From Elymus sibiricus (Eukaryota > Streptophyta > Magnoliopsida > Poales > Poaceae): 64,000 bases of DNA. The stretch lies in the NCBI GenBank assembly GCA_039707655.1, contig CM077666.1, positions 243,380,166-243,444,165 of the forward strand. Direction: 5' to 3'. Below the pieces are notes generated by a model, which saw only the letters and a list, made by a program, of their open reading frames with translations, did no database searches and was not told where the DNA came from. Position 1 is the first letter of the stretch; the number at the start of each line of letters is the position of its first letter. This document shows, one piece after another, positions 21,111 through 32,914 of this stretch. The position numbers and the translations under genes were made by a program.

Positions 21111-21516
21111 AGACCTCCTGGAGGTTTGCTTTCATTGAGAACAAACGTCTGAGAGCGTAGGCATTATAGTGCGTCTTAGCACCTGCAAGCGTATCAAACT
21201 CCATGTTGACATATGGTTCTTATGGGCTATATCGCACTTCGTTCTCATCAAAAGCAGGCAAGCTAGCGCTACCTGCGTGACCTTGGTCACCATGGCTAGG
21301 CAGAGTCGTAGCCGGACTAAACATGGCAGGGGCGGGCGCGATAGTGTCAGTTGCCGTCGCATCAGATGCACCAGTAGTAGCAGCAACCGCAACACGAAGC
21401 TTCACAGCTAGCACATCTTGGACAGGAGTAGAAAACAAATTCGGCGACTCACCAACTCCCTCGATAGAAATAGGCACCCCTTCGGGTGGGGCTTGGGTGC
21501 AGTAGAGACCAGCCAT
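21108..21516 (-). pseudogene. FAR1/MULE-like protein N-terminal fragment
   Basis: On the minus strand an ORF starts MAGLYCTQAPPEGVP at 21,516 and continues to 21,220 through an Ala/Thr-rich low-complexity region. After a frame change the homology continues as MEFDTLAGAKTHYNAYALRR and FSMKAN (about 21,204-21,130). This last part matches the start of the FAR1 DNA-binding domain found in FHY3/FAR1-like transcription factors and MULE-derived transposases (GMxFDxxxxAxxxYNxYA...GF). The zinc-binding remainder is missing; the fragment runs into the minisatellite. It is either a decayed MULE transposase or a FAR1-related gene fragment. Confidence 0.5.
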
Positions 21517-22668
21517 CTACACATTTAGGGGAGAAAGGAAGGAAATTCCACGTAAGCGACATAATGCAAAATGAAACACCAATTTTTTTTTCATTTTTTC
21601 ATGTAAGCAACTCAATTAGGAGATATAAATAAAAGCAAAACGTAGATGTTTTTTTCAGAATCACCAATGTGATTCCCAACACACACAAAACTCGGTGCAA
21701 TGGTAGGCAGATTTTTATTACAGGATGCAGGCAATTTTTTACCAGTTCAGAACTTTATCTGGCTTGTTTTTGTAAGCAACTAGCCTTTTCTCAATTCATC
21801 TATCTTCTTTACATCTTCTTAGTTTTGTAAGCAACTAGGTCAGGTGTTGTTTATTCTACTAACTATGTGTTCTCTATTCTGTTGCAGGCCAGGGGCAAGA
21901 CATTAGGCAAGATAGTAAACAAGACAATTCAAGACACTAGCATCCAGATTCAACAGGGGGAGGGGGAGGCAAGAACAGGGGGACAGGAATTTGTGCAAGA
22001 AATCCCAAGTCAAGTTTCGCAACACGCTGTACATGACACATTTTAGGAAACTAGTATGTCCATCTCACGGGGAGGTACAGAGGCCTTTACCTTGGTGTTT
22101 TTATGGGGGAGAAATTTGCCCAGTCTCTATCAAATTCTTGCCGACGTTTTCCCAGTTTATTGCCTGATCATCAAGGAAGAGTTGCAGACAAGATTGGATG
22201 AGTTCTTCAGTTTTTTGCCTGACTTTTCCTATCTCTTGTACTCGTGTTTTTGTTTGCTGTGAGGGCAGCTCCCCACCGCTAGGCCATGGCATGTGGTGGC
22301 GGCTGGGACCGGGGGAGGAAACGTGCTGCAGGATATGTGGGGCATAGGGTTTTGTTGTCTGGTGGGGTGGGGAAGATCACATGCGTGGGGAGGGTCTCTG
22401 CCAACGCGAGGTGAGGGTGAAACTACTTTTGTTTGGCACACGGGGGACCGTGCGTGGGACACTTTCCTAAAATAGCCGGCCGCGAGATCCAACCGCACGG
22501 CGCGCGGCCGTTGTGTAGCATCGTCCGCCTTCGTGGGAGCTCCGTGCGTCACGCTTGTCGGGCGCGGAGCACTTCCGAATCATTCGCTCATTCCTTTCTG
22601 AAGGAGCGTTGCTCTCGATTTTAAGTCCCACCCACTCCCTCCAACTCGCCCCAACTAAACATGGTATA
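21517..22668. other. Intergenic region upstream of the exocyst gene
   Basis: No confident gene. 21,517-22,050 is AT-rich and contains an acceptor-like GTTGCAG at about 21,888 followed by purine-rich exon-like sequence. 22,270-22,630 is GC-rich with a palindromic GCCGGCCGCGAGATCCAACCG neighbourhood. Neither yields a recognisable protein. Confidence 0.3.
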
Positions 22669-22692
22669 CTCCCTCTTGATCCAAAATAAGTG
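22669..22692. repeat. Truncated Stowaway-like MITE end
   Basis: CTCCCTCTTGATCCAAAATA follows a TA dinucleotide and resembles one terminus of CTCCCTC-type MITEs. No matching opposite end is present nearby. Confidence 0.35.
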
Positions 22693-22756
22693 CGGCTGCT
22701 TTGAGTTTGCTTCAAATATTCGTTCGTTGGTTCATTGTCCACCTAAAAAACCATTT

Positions 22757-22764
22757 TTATATTT
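22757..22764 (+). promoter_or_regulatory. Possible TATA box of the exocyst gene
   Basis: TTTATATT lies about 145 bp before the ATG, in an otherwise GC-rich promoter and 5' UTR. The position is plausible, but plant housekeeping promoters often lack TATA boxes. Confidence 0.2.
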
Positions 22765-22908
22765 GTTGGATGCTGTAAGAAATACCCCAGCCCCCACCCC
22801 CTCCCCCGAAAAAAACGACGACAGCCAGGACGCGGCGATCTCGGAGAAGGCGTCCCTTCCCCTCCCAAATCCGCCACCGCCCTACCGTCGGAGGCTTCTG
22901 GATCTCGG

Positions 22909-25900
22909 ATGGCGTCGGCGAAGTCGTCACGGTCGAGGCCGGCCGGCCACTCGGGGGTGTTCCCGGTGGGCGCGGCGGCGACGGGGGCGGTTGGTGGTGG
23001 AGGCGGCGGCGGCGACGGCGGGGTGCAGCTCGCCGACAAGCTCAAGATCTTCAAGACCGACAACTTCGACCCCGACGCCTACGTGCAGTCCAAGTGCCAG
23101 ACCATGAACGAGAAGGTGAGCGAGCTCTCTCTGATCTGTCGCCAGGGTTAGGCATGCGCTCGGCCCGTCTCCGTTTGTGTTTGCCGAGTCTGGATCGCGG
23201 ATGGTGGGATTTGGGTGGTGGTAGAGAGTTTGCGGCGTTCTGTTTCCAGGAGGAGCCTGTGATCGTGGTTCGTATGGAGGGACGGGAAATGCGATTTGGG
23301 GCCTCGATCGGTGTTCACATTTAGGTCAATTCATTACGGGGGTATTGGCACTATCAACTTCTTTAATGTGTTGGCATTATTGGGTCATGCTATGTACATG
23401 GAAAATTCTGACTTTGGGGATGTGAGTGTGAGAAGATTGTGGTTGCAATGTACTCCCTCGGTAAAGAAATATAAGAGCGTTTAGATCACTACTGTAGTGA
23501 TCTAAACGCTCTTATATTTCTTTACGGAGGGAGATACTAAATGAGTTGGAATTGCTCCGACGATAGGTGTGAATGCTTTACTTTAGCTGGAGGTTAAACT
23601 TGATTCCTTGGTGATATAAAAGGACGGTGTTTTACCTGTATTATATATCAGAACTGAAAACTAGGCATGCTCTGAACAACTGAAAAGTAAATCTGCAACA
23701 TGGTATGCATGCATTATTAGAAGGATTTGGAAATGCTTGGAGTTCAGGTTTGAACATGCTGCCATTCTGGTTAATGCATTGTACTGCGTGTATTGCTTGT
23801 GTTTTTCTACCAGGATAACAAGATTCACAGCCACTTCATTGAAGTATCTAAATATGTCGTATTGCATTATAATGTAGGCTGCTGGTGCAGTTTTTGTTTT
23901 CACAAAAAAACTGCATTCTCAGCTCAGTTAAAATACTCACTTCGTGTCCATACTTCAATTGTTCTCGTTTAACAGCTGAAACTTCTGCATTTGCTTGCAA
24001 ATTTGCACAACCATTTCACGGGAATATTTTGCAAGTCCTTAATTATCTATTTTCCTTCTCTTCTTAGCTTGTTACGGTTATATTCCTTAGGCTTGACTTC
24101 CTTCAACATTATTGAAACTGTACCAGAGCTATGAGTACCGTGTTAAAATGCACAACAAAAATAGGTGACCAAATCAACTTCATTACAGGAAATAAGACAT
24201 TTGTGCTCCTATCTGCAAGATCTAAAGAAGGCTTCCGCTGAAGAAATGCGCAGAAGTGTTTATGCAAATTATGCTGCATTCATCAGGTCTGGCTGTAGCC
24301 CCACGAGTGCAATTTCATTTGGTGCCTTTATCCATTGTCACCTTTGTGCTAGAAATGAACCCCACTAATCATGATGAGTTGATGACACATTACATGAGTG
24401 GTATAGTTTATTTATTGTTGCCAATAAAGTTTTCTACTCTCGTTAAATTTTGTATGACACATCATGATAGTGGTATTTTCTAATTACTGATGCCAATGTT
24501 TCCACCCACTCTGTCATGTGCTGCATTAGTACCACAGGAAGAACCACTTGAGGAATTTTGGTCCTTCAATAATCAATACAACGCCACTGATATCTTTATA
24601 TCAAACTTCCTGCATTAATAAAAATTGCTTATGCGGAAGCATTTGCCTATTTTACTTTTACCGTCTCAGGTTGGGTTGCATTAATAAAAATTGCTTATGC
24701 GGAAACATTTGCCTATTTTAGTTTTACTGTCGCAGATTCTTCGTTCTGAGAAATTTCGTTAAACCTTTTGGGATGGCTAAGATATGCAAATAACATTTAG
24801 GTAAAAAAGTTCTTAACTTGTTAGTTGAGTAGTAAGTGGATGGTTGGAAAATTGTTTGATAAACACGTAGCATACAATTACACAATCATACTTAATATAG
24901 CCAGTTAGTTCCTCTTTTTTTACATATGCATCCTTTGTGTTTGAAAAATAATTGCTGTAGAGTGCTGGCTATCATGTACTTCGTTTTGTTTCTGTCCTCA
25001 TCAGAAAAGTCCATTCTCTAGCAGTCAAGAGTTCCACTACATGTGTCTTTATGTGGCGATATCCTTTCTGTTATTATGAACTTAGATTACATGAGTATAA
25101 TCATTTTCTTCATGGTGCATAGTTGATGTGCAAAGTGTCTAATTTGTGGCATGTGAGATCATAATTTGCATGCATGACTTTGTTTTTAAATAATTACTTC
25201 CATTTATTTCTGTTCTTCCTGTTACTACATTATTTCCTCACTAATATTTGATAACTGATCTCCTGGTCATCAGAACATCAAAGGAGATATCCGACCTTGA
25301 AGGCGAGCTCTTGTCAATTAGAAATTTACTCAATACACAGGCAGCTTTAATCCATGGTCTATCTGAAGGAGTTCAGATAGATTCCCTGACTTCGGGCACT
25401 GAAGGTTCTACAGAAGAGGACATATCCAATGTTGAAGGCCAGGAGCCTTCAGAAATACAGAAATGGTCTGCAGATTTCCCTGACATGCTTGATGTTTTGC
25501 TAGCTGAGAGAAGAGTGGATGAAGCGCTAGATGCACTAGATGAAGCGGAGCGAGTTGCTGCAGACCGGACACAAACTCTAACTACAGCTGAAATTTCGGC
25601 TTTGAGAAGTGCCGTCTCTGATAATCGTCAAAAGCTGGCAGACCAGCTTGCTGAAGCTGCTTGTCAGTCTTCTACTCGTGGCATTGAGCTCCGTGCTGCC
25701 GCTTCTGCTCTCAAAAGGCTTGGTGATGGCCCTCGAGCTCACAGTCTGTTACTCAGTGCACATAATCAAAGGCTTCAATGTAATTTGCAAACTATACATC
25801 CGTCAAGCACTTCATATGGTGGGGCATACACTGCTGCACTTGCTCAACAAGTTTTTTCAGTTGTAGCTCAGGCGCTCAGTGATTCTGTGGAAGTTTTTGG

Positions 25901-28900
25901 CGATGAGTCATGTTATGCATCTGAGCTGGTTACATGGGCTACCCAGCAGGTCTTGTCCTTTGCACTCCTGGTAAAGAGGCATGTGTTGTCTTCTTGTGCA
26001 GCCGCTGGAGGCTTGAGAGCAGCTGCAGAATGTGTTCAAATATCAATTGGCCATTGTTCCTTGCTGGAAGCTCGTGGTCTATCTGTTTCTGCTGTCCTCC
26101 TGAAGCAGTTCAAGCCCAGTCTTGAGCAAGCATTAGATGCTAGCTTGAGGAGAATCGAAGAGAGTACTGCTGCACTTGCTGCAGCTGATAACTGGACACT
26201 CACTTATCCCCCAAATGGTATTCGCCCATTAGCTAGATCTTCTGTTGCTAATTTGGCACTTCAACCAAAGCTCTCAAGCAGTGCACATCGTTTCAATTCT
26301 ATGGTTCAGGTAACGATTGATCCATTTTGATTGAGCAAAATGAATGAATCTTTCCTTCTTGCTGTTTTCATCAAAATGGTAGTGACCTATCCATCTTGGC
26401 ATGCTTATGTACTACACAACAAATAGCTACAACCCCTTTTTGTATGTGTGTGGGAGTTGCAACCTCAGTTAACATTTGTCTTGCACGATTGAACTTCTGT
26501 TCGCACAAAGATGTCCCTCCGTCCCAAAATAAGTGTACAACTTTGTACAAAGTTGTACTAAAGTTGAGACACTTATTCTGGGACGGAGGGAGTAGTTCTC
26601 AACTAGGATTTGGCTAGTAGTCACTTTATGGGTATCTCAACTACAAGGTCTTCAACCTAGTCGAGTCGAGTCCCCACCAACTTAGGTGACTAGTCACGAG
26701 AGCAGAGCAGGGGTTGAAATAGAGAAGAGAAGAGCAGGAGATACCATTCGAGGGTAGGGGATGAGTGGGGAAACAGGAGGGAGTACTGAGTATTGGCCAG
26801 GAGAGGTGTCGTTATGTAGGGAAGGCGGAGACCTGAGTTGGTGGCTTGTCTTGGAGCTGGTGGCACTAGCTGTGGATTGTCTTGGCAGCAGATTAGGAGG
26901 TGCAGCAGAAGGTCTCTGGAGGATCACCGTAGGCAAGTTGTCGAACGTAGTCGGTTGGCCTGACAAGCTAGGAGATTAGTTACCAACTAGCCATAGGCTT
27001 GAAAAACTGCTCCTATGAAATAGCTGAATTATAAATGTTACAGGAGACCCTGTCAAGTGCATTTATTTATTTTTGTTTGCTTTAAGTGAAGTATTGCGTT
27101 TCCATAGTACATTGATACCAAAGTAGGTGTTTCATGGATCATATAAATTAAAATTTAGTAATGTGGCCTTTGAAGTTCGAAGACATGGGAATATTTAATT
27201 GTTTATCCTTTTTTCCTTCCTTATATTCTTTTGACTAGCTACAGCACATAATATTAATACAGTAGGATTGCAGTCATTCAGGCGGTTGAAAAGATCAAAG
27301 AGCTTCCCAACGAAATTCAAATCTAATAATGTCTTGCAGAAATTGGAAGCATATAATCATCGACTACAGTAATACTAACGTCCCAGCCTGCGAGAGCTAG
27401 AATTGTTTAATACTAGTTGGCTTTCCTGGTATATTGGTTAGTTATGCTTAAACAGCCATCTGCACCATCATCACATATGTATATAAGAGATCTTGTGATA
27501 CATGCTGCTTTCATTGCACTCGGTTCCTTTGATAGCGGTGACTATCTTGTATCATTGTCCTTTCAAGTATTGTGTATGACTATATGCAGTATGTGTTGAT
27601 AATACCTGGAAATTTCAGGACTACTTTGAGGATGTCGCACCACTCCTTAGCTTGCAGTTAGGGGGTTCGACAATGGATGGGATTGCAAAAAATTTCAGCT
27701 TATACGTCAATCTGCTCATAAGTGCATTACCTGGATCAATGGATGACGAAGCTAACATAGATGGTTTAGGCAATAAGATTATTAGAATGGCAGAGACTGA
27801 GGAACAGCAGTTGGCTTTATTAGCCAATGCATCTTTACTTGCTGAGGAATTGCTACCTAGAGCAGCTATGAAGCTATCATCTATAAACCAGTCCAGCATG
27901 GATGATTTGCGTAAAAGAGGACCAGATAAGCAAAACCGTGTGCCTGAGCTACGAGAATGGAAAAGGAAATTACAACGCATGGTGGACAGGTTGAGAGATA
28001 GTTTCTGCAGGCAGCATGCTCTTGAACTAATATTTACAGATGAAGGTGATACCCATCTCAGTGCAGAAATGTATATTAGTATGGATAATACTGTTGAAGA
28101 GCCAGAGTGGGTCCCATCTCCAATTTTCCAGGTATTTACAAGCTGCAACTATTTATTGTCTCTTCAGAACTTAAACCCAAGTGCATATGCCATTTGTGTC
28201 ATTTATGTTGATCCCTGAACCTTACCTTTGTTTTGCAAATCCTTTAGCTTTTAGGGATAACAGTGCCTCAGTCAGTCAGTGATACGTTGAAATAATTGTT
28301 ATCTCATTGTTTGTGCAGTTGGTCATGTTAGTTCTTTATATGCATTTTTGGTTTATCATTCTATCATGAATTGGTGATTATATAACTGGAGGACAGTTAT
28401 AACTAAAATTAACTGACTACATGGAATGGATGATCCAGGGGTTGCAAGCGACTAGAGTAAATGAAACATATAGACAAATTTGAAAAAAAGGCACCTTTAT
28501 TGTGATATTCCAAGCACATTGTTATAAATCGTGTCAATATGTTAGCTTTCATCATCTTAGTCCTTTGTATTCAATGTACTCTCGTACAGTTTAGAATGCA
28601 GCAGCTTGTCAAACATAATTATCTTTCTTTGCATGGAGCAAGCTTGTCCAAAACAATATGGTCTAATCTTATGTGCTGTTCATTGCAGGAACTGTATGCA
28701 AAGCTAAATAGGATGGCAGGCGTTGCTGCAGATATGTTTGTTGGTAGAGAAAGATTTGCTACTTTGCTAATGATGCGGCTCACTGAGACAGTTATCCTTT
28801 GGCTCTCGGAGGATCAGGCCTTCTGGGAAGAGATCGAGCAGGGACCAAAGCCTTTGGGCCCCCTTGGTCTTCAGCAGGTAAATTCATTACTTATTTATCT

Positions 28901-30635
28901 TCTTTTTAGGTGCAACTCTTGTTTCACTATTTTTTTTCCCTTTGTTTGCAGTTCTACCTGGATATGCAATTTGTCATCATCTTCGGACAAGGTCGATTTT
29001 TGTCTAGACATGTACATCAAGTCATATTGGATATCATTGATAGAGCAATGGGTGCCTTTTCTGCTACTGGAATGAATCCTGATAGGTACTATGCTTGACT
29101 TCTATTTGTACTTCTATTGGTTCAGAACTGAGTATTCTGGATCTGCTAACTTCAGCCAAAAAGCATAATTATCAACTGCAGTTGCTTAGGATCGTTGTTG
29201 ATGCACGCAAATATGTTATCCAAATACTAACTGAAGAGAAATATTTAAGCTATGTCATGTCTACTTAGTTTGCTTGGACAGCCAAGCAAATTTTCCTAGC
29301 AAAGCTGCCGGCTGCTAAGATTCTCTAAACAGTAATACATCTGCCATAAAGTTAGTTACACTATAGAATCTCTTGTGCCATCACCCCTGCTGCCTCCTAC
29401 TCAAATTATCTAGAAATATTCAAAGAATATGATAGCTCCATGTTTGGTTGAGGGATATGTTATGGCGGCAATGTCCTTTGGAACCACGGGGCTGTAGCTC
29501 CAGTGAACCTAGCTGTTTGATTCATTCCTTCTCTCATTGGGGACCTGCATGCAATCAAGGAGCTGCAGTGCATCGTGGCATGTTCTTTATACATCAGTTT
29601 ATATGTCTGTATCCTAATTGACCTGAGATCCCCATGGCAACATTACTTTATCCTACGGGTGCATACGGTGGAGCAGCAGCTCCATGGAGCTAAACATCCA
29701 CTCTCAGTAAGTTACGTCTAGACAGTAATCTATGTGTTTAGAGTGTTGGTAATGGTATAATTTGGAGGATCGTTTTATGAAAATAGCTGTTTGATGTATT
29801 TCCTATTTACTACTCCCTCTGTAATGAAATATAGGAGTGTTTAGATCACTAAAGTAGTGATCTAAACACTCTTATATTTCTTTACGGAGGGAGTACTATC
29901 TCTGTTTCTGAATGTAAGATGTTTTGGCAGTTTAAATTGAACTGCCAAAACGTCTTATATTTAGGAACAGAGGGTGTAAAATTTAGCATGAATGTAAAAT
30001 GTAGCCATCTGTCGATTATAATCTTAGCTATGTACCTGAATAGCTAGAAAGATGTTTCCTGGATTCTCAGATTGCAGTAATACTCTGAAAATACCTTCTG
30101 CTCCAATTCGTCATCGTGACCAGCCTGTTATTTGGATCGCAGTTAAACAGTTCGCCTCAGGATGGTTTACTAACTCCCCGTATTGAGAAAACTTGCATTC
30201 TTCCAATTTTTCTTTTCTTCATTTAGTTCTGTTAAAAAGAGATACCTCAAAATACAATTGGTACATGCAAGAAATAGGCCAATACGGCAGCTTTTTTTGT
30301 TCAATTTCTCATGGAGTAAAAAAAGCACCCCCTTAGGGGAATTTGACGTATATACCAAAACTTTCCAAAATATTACTCATGCAAGGAGGCCCTTGGTTGT
30401 TTCTCTACAAAGTTGCTCGTTGCTTTTTCCGTGGACTCCTAAATTGAAATCAGTATGCTTGCTTTTGTGCAGTGTCCTTCCCGGCGACGATTGGTTCATG
30501 GATGTCGCTCAAGAGGTTGTCGGCATGATCAGTGGAAGGGGTAGAGCTGCCAATGGGGACAGGGAGATTAACAGCCCGACTGCCTCTGTTTCAGCACACT
30601 CTATGTCATCGTTCAGATCCCATGGCAGCTCTTAG
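22909..30635 (+). CDS. EXO84B: Exocyst complex component EXO84 (EXO84B-like), seven exons
   Basis: Exons at 22,909-23,115, 24,189-24,286, 25,274-26,309, 27,619-28,131, 28,689-28,877, 28,952-29,085 and 30,473-30,635 have GT/AG borders and compatible phases. They join to 779 codons, close to plant EXO84B proteins of roughly 750-780 residues. After an Ala/Gly-rich N-terminus (1-38), residues about 40-145 form the conserved Vps51/EXO84-type coiled-coil start (KLKIFKTDNFDPDAYVQSKC; SKEISDLEGELLSIRNLL). An acidic linker (about 150-175) precedes the helical C-terminal EXO84 region (about 180-700). The tail is Ser-rich. In the octameric exocyst EXO84 tethers secretory vesicles to the plasma membrane and supports polar growth. 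The ATG is the first in frame after a GC-rich leader. It is the only clear host gene in the window; the choice of EXO84B over the A or C paralogues rests on overall resemblance. Confidence 0.92.
23453..23533. mobile_element. Stowaway-type MITE in EXO84 intron 1
   Basis: A nearly perfect 80-bp palindrome: CTCCCTCGGTAAAGAAATAT at one end, ATATTTCTTTACGGAGGGAG at the other, with TAGATCACTA and TAGTGATCTA meeting at the centre. TA precedes it at 23,451; the right flank is ATA. It would form a strong hairpin in the pre-mRNA. Confidence 0.88.
24611..24742. repeat. 66-bp tandem duplication in EXO84 intron 2
   Basis: TGCATTAATAAAAATTGCTT starts at 24,611 and again at 24,677. The two units differ by a handful of substitutions. 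Confidence 0.9.
26513..26592. mobile_element. Stowaway-type MITE in EXO84 intron 3
   Basis: TCCCTCCGTCCCAAAATAAG at the left and CTTATTCTGGGACGGAGGGA at the right form inverted ends around a palindromic TTTGTACAAAG core. TA follows at 26,593; the left TA is mutated to TG. Confidence 0.85.
26595..27618. other. Remainder of EXO84 intron 3
   Basis: No gene seen. 26,650-26,990 is less AT-rich than its surroundings and could be another diverged transposon, but ends could not be defined. Confidence 0.3.
29813..29893. mobile_element. Stowaway-type MITE in EXO84 intron 6, first of a pair
   Basis: CTCCCTCTGTAATGAAATAT and ATATTTCTTTACGGAGGGAG are inverted ends of an 81-bp palindrome flanked by TA at 29,811-29,812 and 29,894-29,895. 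It is the same family as the intron 1 copy. Confidence 0.92.
29899..29976. mobile_element. Stowaway-type MITE in EXO84 intron 6, second of a pair
   Basis: Inverted ends TCTCTGTTTCTGAATGTAAG and CTTATATTTAGGAACAGAGG surround a TTTTGGCAGTTTAAATTGAA core. TA lies at 29,897-29,898 and 29,977-29,978. It is a different subfamily, only about 5 bp from the preceding MITE. Confidence 0.82.
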
Positions 30636-31188
30636 TTTGCAGGCTAGTCTTTTTTTAGGCAGGTCATTGTATAATAAGTAATATAGTACATTCTCTCCTT
30701 TCATATTCCTCTGATCTTATTTTTTTGGGTTTATGTTTTCCTTCTTTGTTGTGCATCTGCTGTGCTAGCATAGGTTGATAATTGTTTGACCTAGGAAACA
30801 AAATCCTTTGCAATTGTTTCACGGCGCTGAGTCCTGCGAGCGTTGTGTCTTGCATGACCAGTACATGGCATTGAGTTTTGTATCACCGGGTCATTCCTTC
30901 ATCAGGATTTGTGTAGAGTGAATAAGTCATGGGCGAGTTACCCCTTGTCATTTTTCTGACTGTAAAGCCAGACGCCGATCTCTTAAGCAAGTGCCACTTT
31001 ACCATGATTTGTGGGATGATGAGAATGAGATGAAACGGTATATCTTCCATGGAGAGTTGTGCAAATTGTAGTTGTCGCGTTTTGTTCTGAGATTCTATTG
31101 CCACAGATTATTTTGGATTGGTTTTTAATTAACTGAACATCTCCAGGAGACAACCAAATGCCCAATTCAAAAGGTGACATATATCGCA
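30636..31188 (+). other. EXO84 3' UTR and downstream sequence
   Basis: The T-rich sequence after the stop codon is expected to hold the 3' UTR and polyadenylation site (ATAATAAGTAATATAG near 30,670 is a candidate region). Nothing else is recognised. Confidence 0.4.
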
Positions 31189-31235
31189 CTCCCTCAGTCC
31201 CAAAATATAAGAACATTTTTGACACTATGGGAGTA
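31189..31235. repeat. Truncated Stowaway-type MITE
   Basis: CTCCCTCAGTCCCAAAATAT followed by AAGAACATTTTTGACACTA is one arm of a common MITE type. It is joined almost directly to TGGGAGTA, so most of the opposite arm is deleted. Confidence 0.75.
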
Positions 31236-31395
31236 TATTACAGCAAGGAACAAGATGCGTATATTTCAAGATGCAGTATCTTGTGACATATTATGTTTTA
31301 CACCCAACGTATAGGTTCTTGAGATTGAACAAAAAGAACTGACTTACAGATATGAGTAGCAAATATTCATTACGGTATTGGAGTCACCACATCAA

Positions 31396-32914
31396 GGGCA
31401 TCTCCAACGGCAACCCGCAAAAATCCTCCCGCATTCGTCCGCCGACAGGGGGACCAGTCCGCGGACATGGATGCGGGAGGACGCCATCCAACCGTAGCCG
31501 CATACATTTCAAACTCTTTTTCAACAAACCGGATGAAATTCGTGCAAACAAGACCGGATTTCATATAAACACGTCCGGATTTCATATAAACATGACGGAT
31601 TTCATTACATTTACATGAAAGTAGTGCTAGTCCGGCTCTAGAGGTATAATTAATACTTAATCTAAATGGCCGCCCGCGGATCCCTATGTCTTCCTCATGT
31701 CCGGCAGCTCGATCACCGGACTGCCGGGAGCCCCGGAGGAATATGCTTCAGCGCAAAGGACGGCTCATTTCCCCACCGCTCATGGAGCGGAACCCCTGGC
31801 TGATGCTTCAGCCGGAGGAGAAGGGGGCGCCTCCGCTTCCTCGGAGCCCATGCGGGAACGACGAAGGTCCTCGCAAAAGAAGAACCGGGCAAGACAACGG
31901 CTGTGTACGCCGGCGTCGCCTCGGCAGTGGCCTTCATGGGACCCAAGCGGCGGCGGCCTCCCGTGTTCTACTTCTCCTCGACGATGGCGGCGGACGCGGA
32001 GGCACTGGCCACCGACTCGTCGCTCTCCGCGCACCCGGCTTCCGTCTCTGCCTGCATGACGCGGTCGCAGGCACGGGAGGCGCGGCACGACGCGGCGTTG
32101 TCGACGGCCGTGTCGCCGTGCTCCCCGCCGTGCCGGCGTCGAGCTGGCCTGGAGCGGCCATTTGGTGAACCACGCGCCGGCTTGGGCCGGCAACTGGCTC
32201 CGTCGGGCTACGCGAGGGAGGTGGCGCCGCGAGCTGCCTCGCTCGTATCCGGTCGGAGCGGCGGGCCACCCAGCCGGCTTGTATGCCGGAGAACTGCTCT
32301 TCGGAAGCCATCGGAAGATTGGAGAAAATGGAGGAGGAGGAGATGGGGGAGGGGGGAGGGGTGAGATTCTTGCCCGGCGTCTGGCCTCGTTTAAATAGAG
32401 GGCGGAAGGGAGGAGCTGTGCCGGCGCTGCGTTTAATGCCGGCCCGCTGATGAACGGACGTGTGGCCGGAGTAGGTTTCTCGGCTTCCATGCGGGTTTAA
32501 TGGAGGCGTTTGAATGCGGGGAGGAGGCGTGTTCAGCCGGGCGTGCAGCCGGCGGCGCCCTCTGCCGGCGCGCCGCTTCAATGGCGGAGCCAGTGAGAGG
32601 TCGCGTCCGCCCTGAGCCGCCTTCAATGTGGAGCGGCGCGTTCTACATCGGCATGAATGCGGGCAGGTGGCGCCGGGCGGGAACGCGCGCGGGTGAGGGA
32701 GGAGGGGTTTCGGTGGGCCAGGGCGGTCAGAAGCGGGCTTGGAATCGGTCCGGACTCCCGCAAAACTCCCCAAAGTTTGTCTCCATTTTGCGGGAGAAAT
32801 CGCGTCTGGACCACGTCGCGGACCGATACAGGTCGGCGTTGGATGGCTCACGCGGTCCGCACAACGCGGTTCGGACGGATGCGGGCGGTTTGTGGGTTAG
32901 CCTTGGAGATGCCC
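31396..32914. mobile_element. TIR DNA transposon, non-autonomous, PIF/Harbinger-like
   Basis: The left end GGGCATCTCCAACGGCAACC is inverted at the right as GGTTAGCCTTGGAGATGCCC. Flanking triplets are CAA (31,393-31,395) and TAA (32,915-32,917), compatible with a mutated TWA duplication typical of PIF/Harbinger; the superfamily call is tentative. Subterminal regions are GC-rich with repeated GCGGACGGATGCGGG-like phrases. The interior holds one small minus-strand ORF and no DDE transposase. Confidence 0.65.
31934..32311 (-). CDS. Small basic protein inside the TIR element, unknown function
   Basis: The 125-codon frame begins MASEEQFSGIQAGWVARRSD and continues with an Arg/Pro/Ala-rich, low-complexity sequence. 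Its N-terminus (GWVARRSDRIRARQ) is the only distinctive part and suggests a nucleic-acid-binding or nuclear protein by composition alone. Overlapping open frames in this GC-rich stretch (to 31,780 and 32,851) are longer, so the true frame is uncertain. No transposase motif. Confidence 0.3.
   Translation of the reverse strand: MASEEQFSGIQAGWVARRSDRIRARQLAAPPPSRSPTEPVAGPSRRVVHQMAAPGQLDAGTAGSTATRPSTTPRRAAPPVPATASCRQRRKPGARRATSRWPVPPRPPPSSRRSRTREAAAAWVP

Noticed and set aside
21220..21516. A complete FAR1-family transcription factor
   Set aside because: Only the first part of the FAR1 domain is present, with a frame change and truncation into the repeat array.
29086..30472. Additional coding exon in EXO84 intron 6
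   Set aside because: Exon 6 and exon 7 join in phase (AG|T) without it, and the intron consists of MITEs and AT-rich sequence with stops.
31780..32851. Long GC-rich ORFs on both strands in the TIR element as real genes
   Set aside because: All frames are open because of GC content; only the frame beginning MASEEQ has a plausible start, and even that is uncertain.
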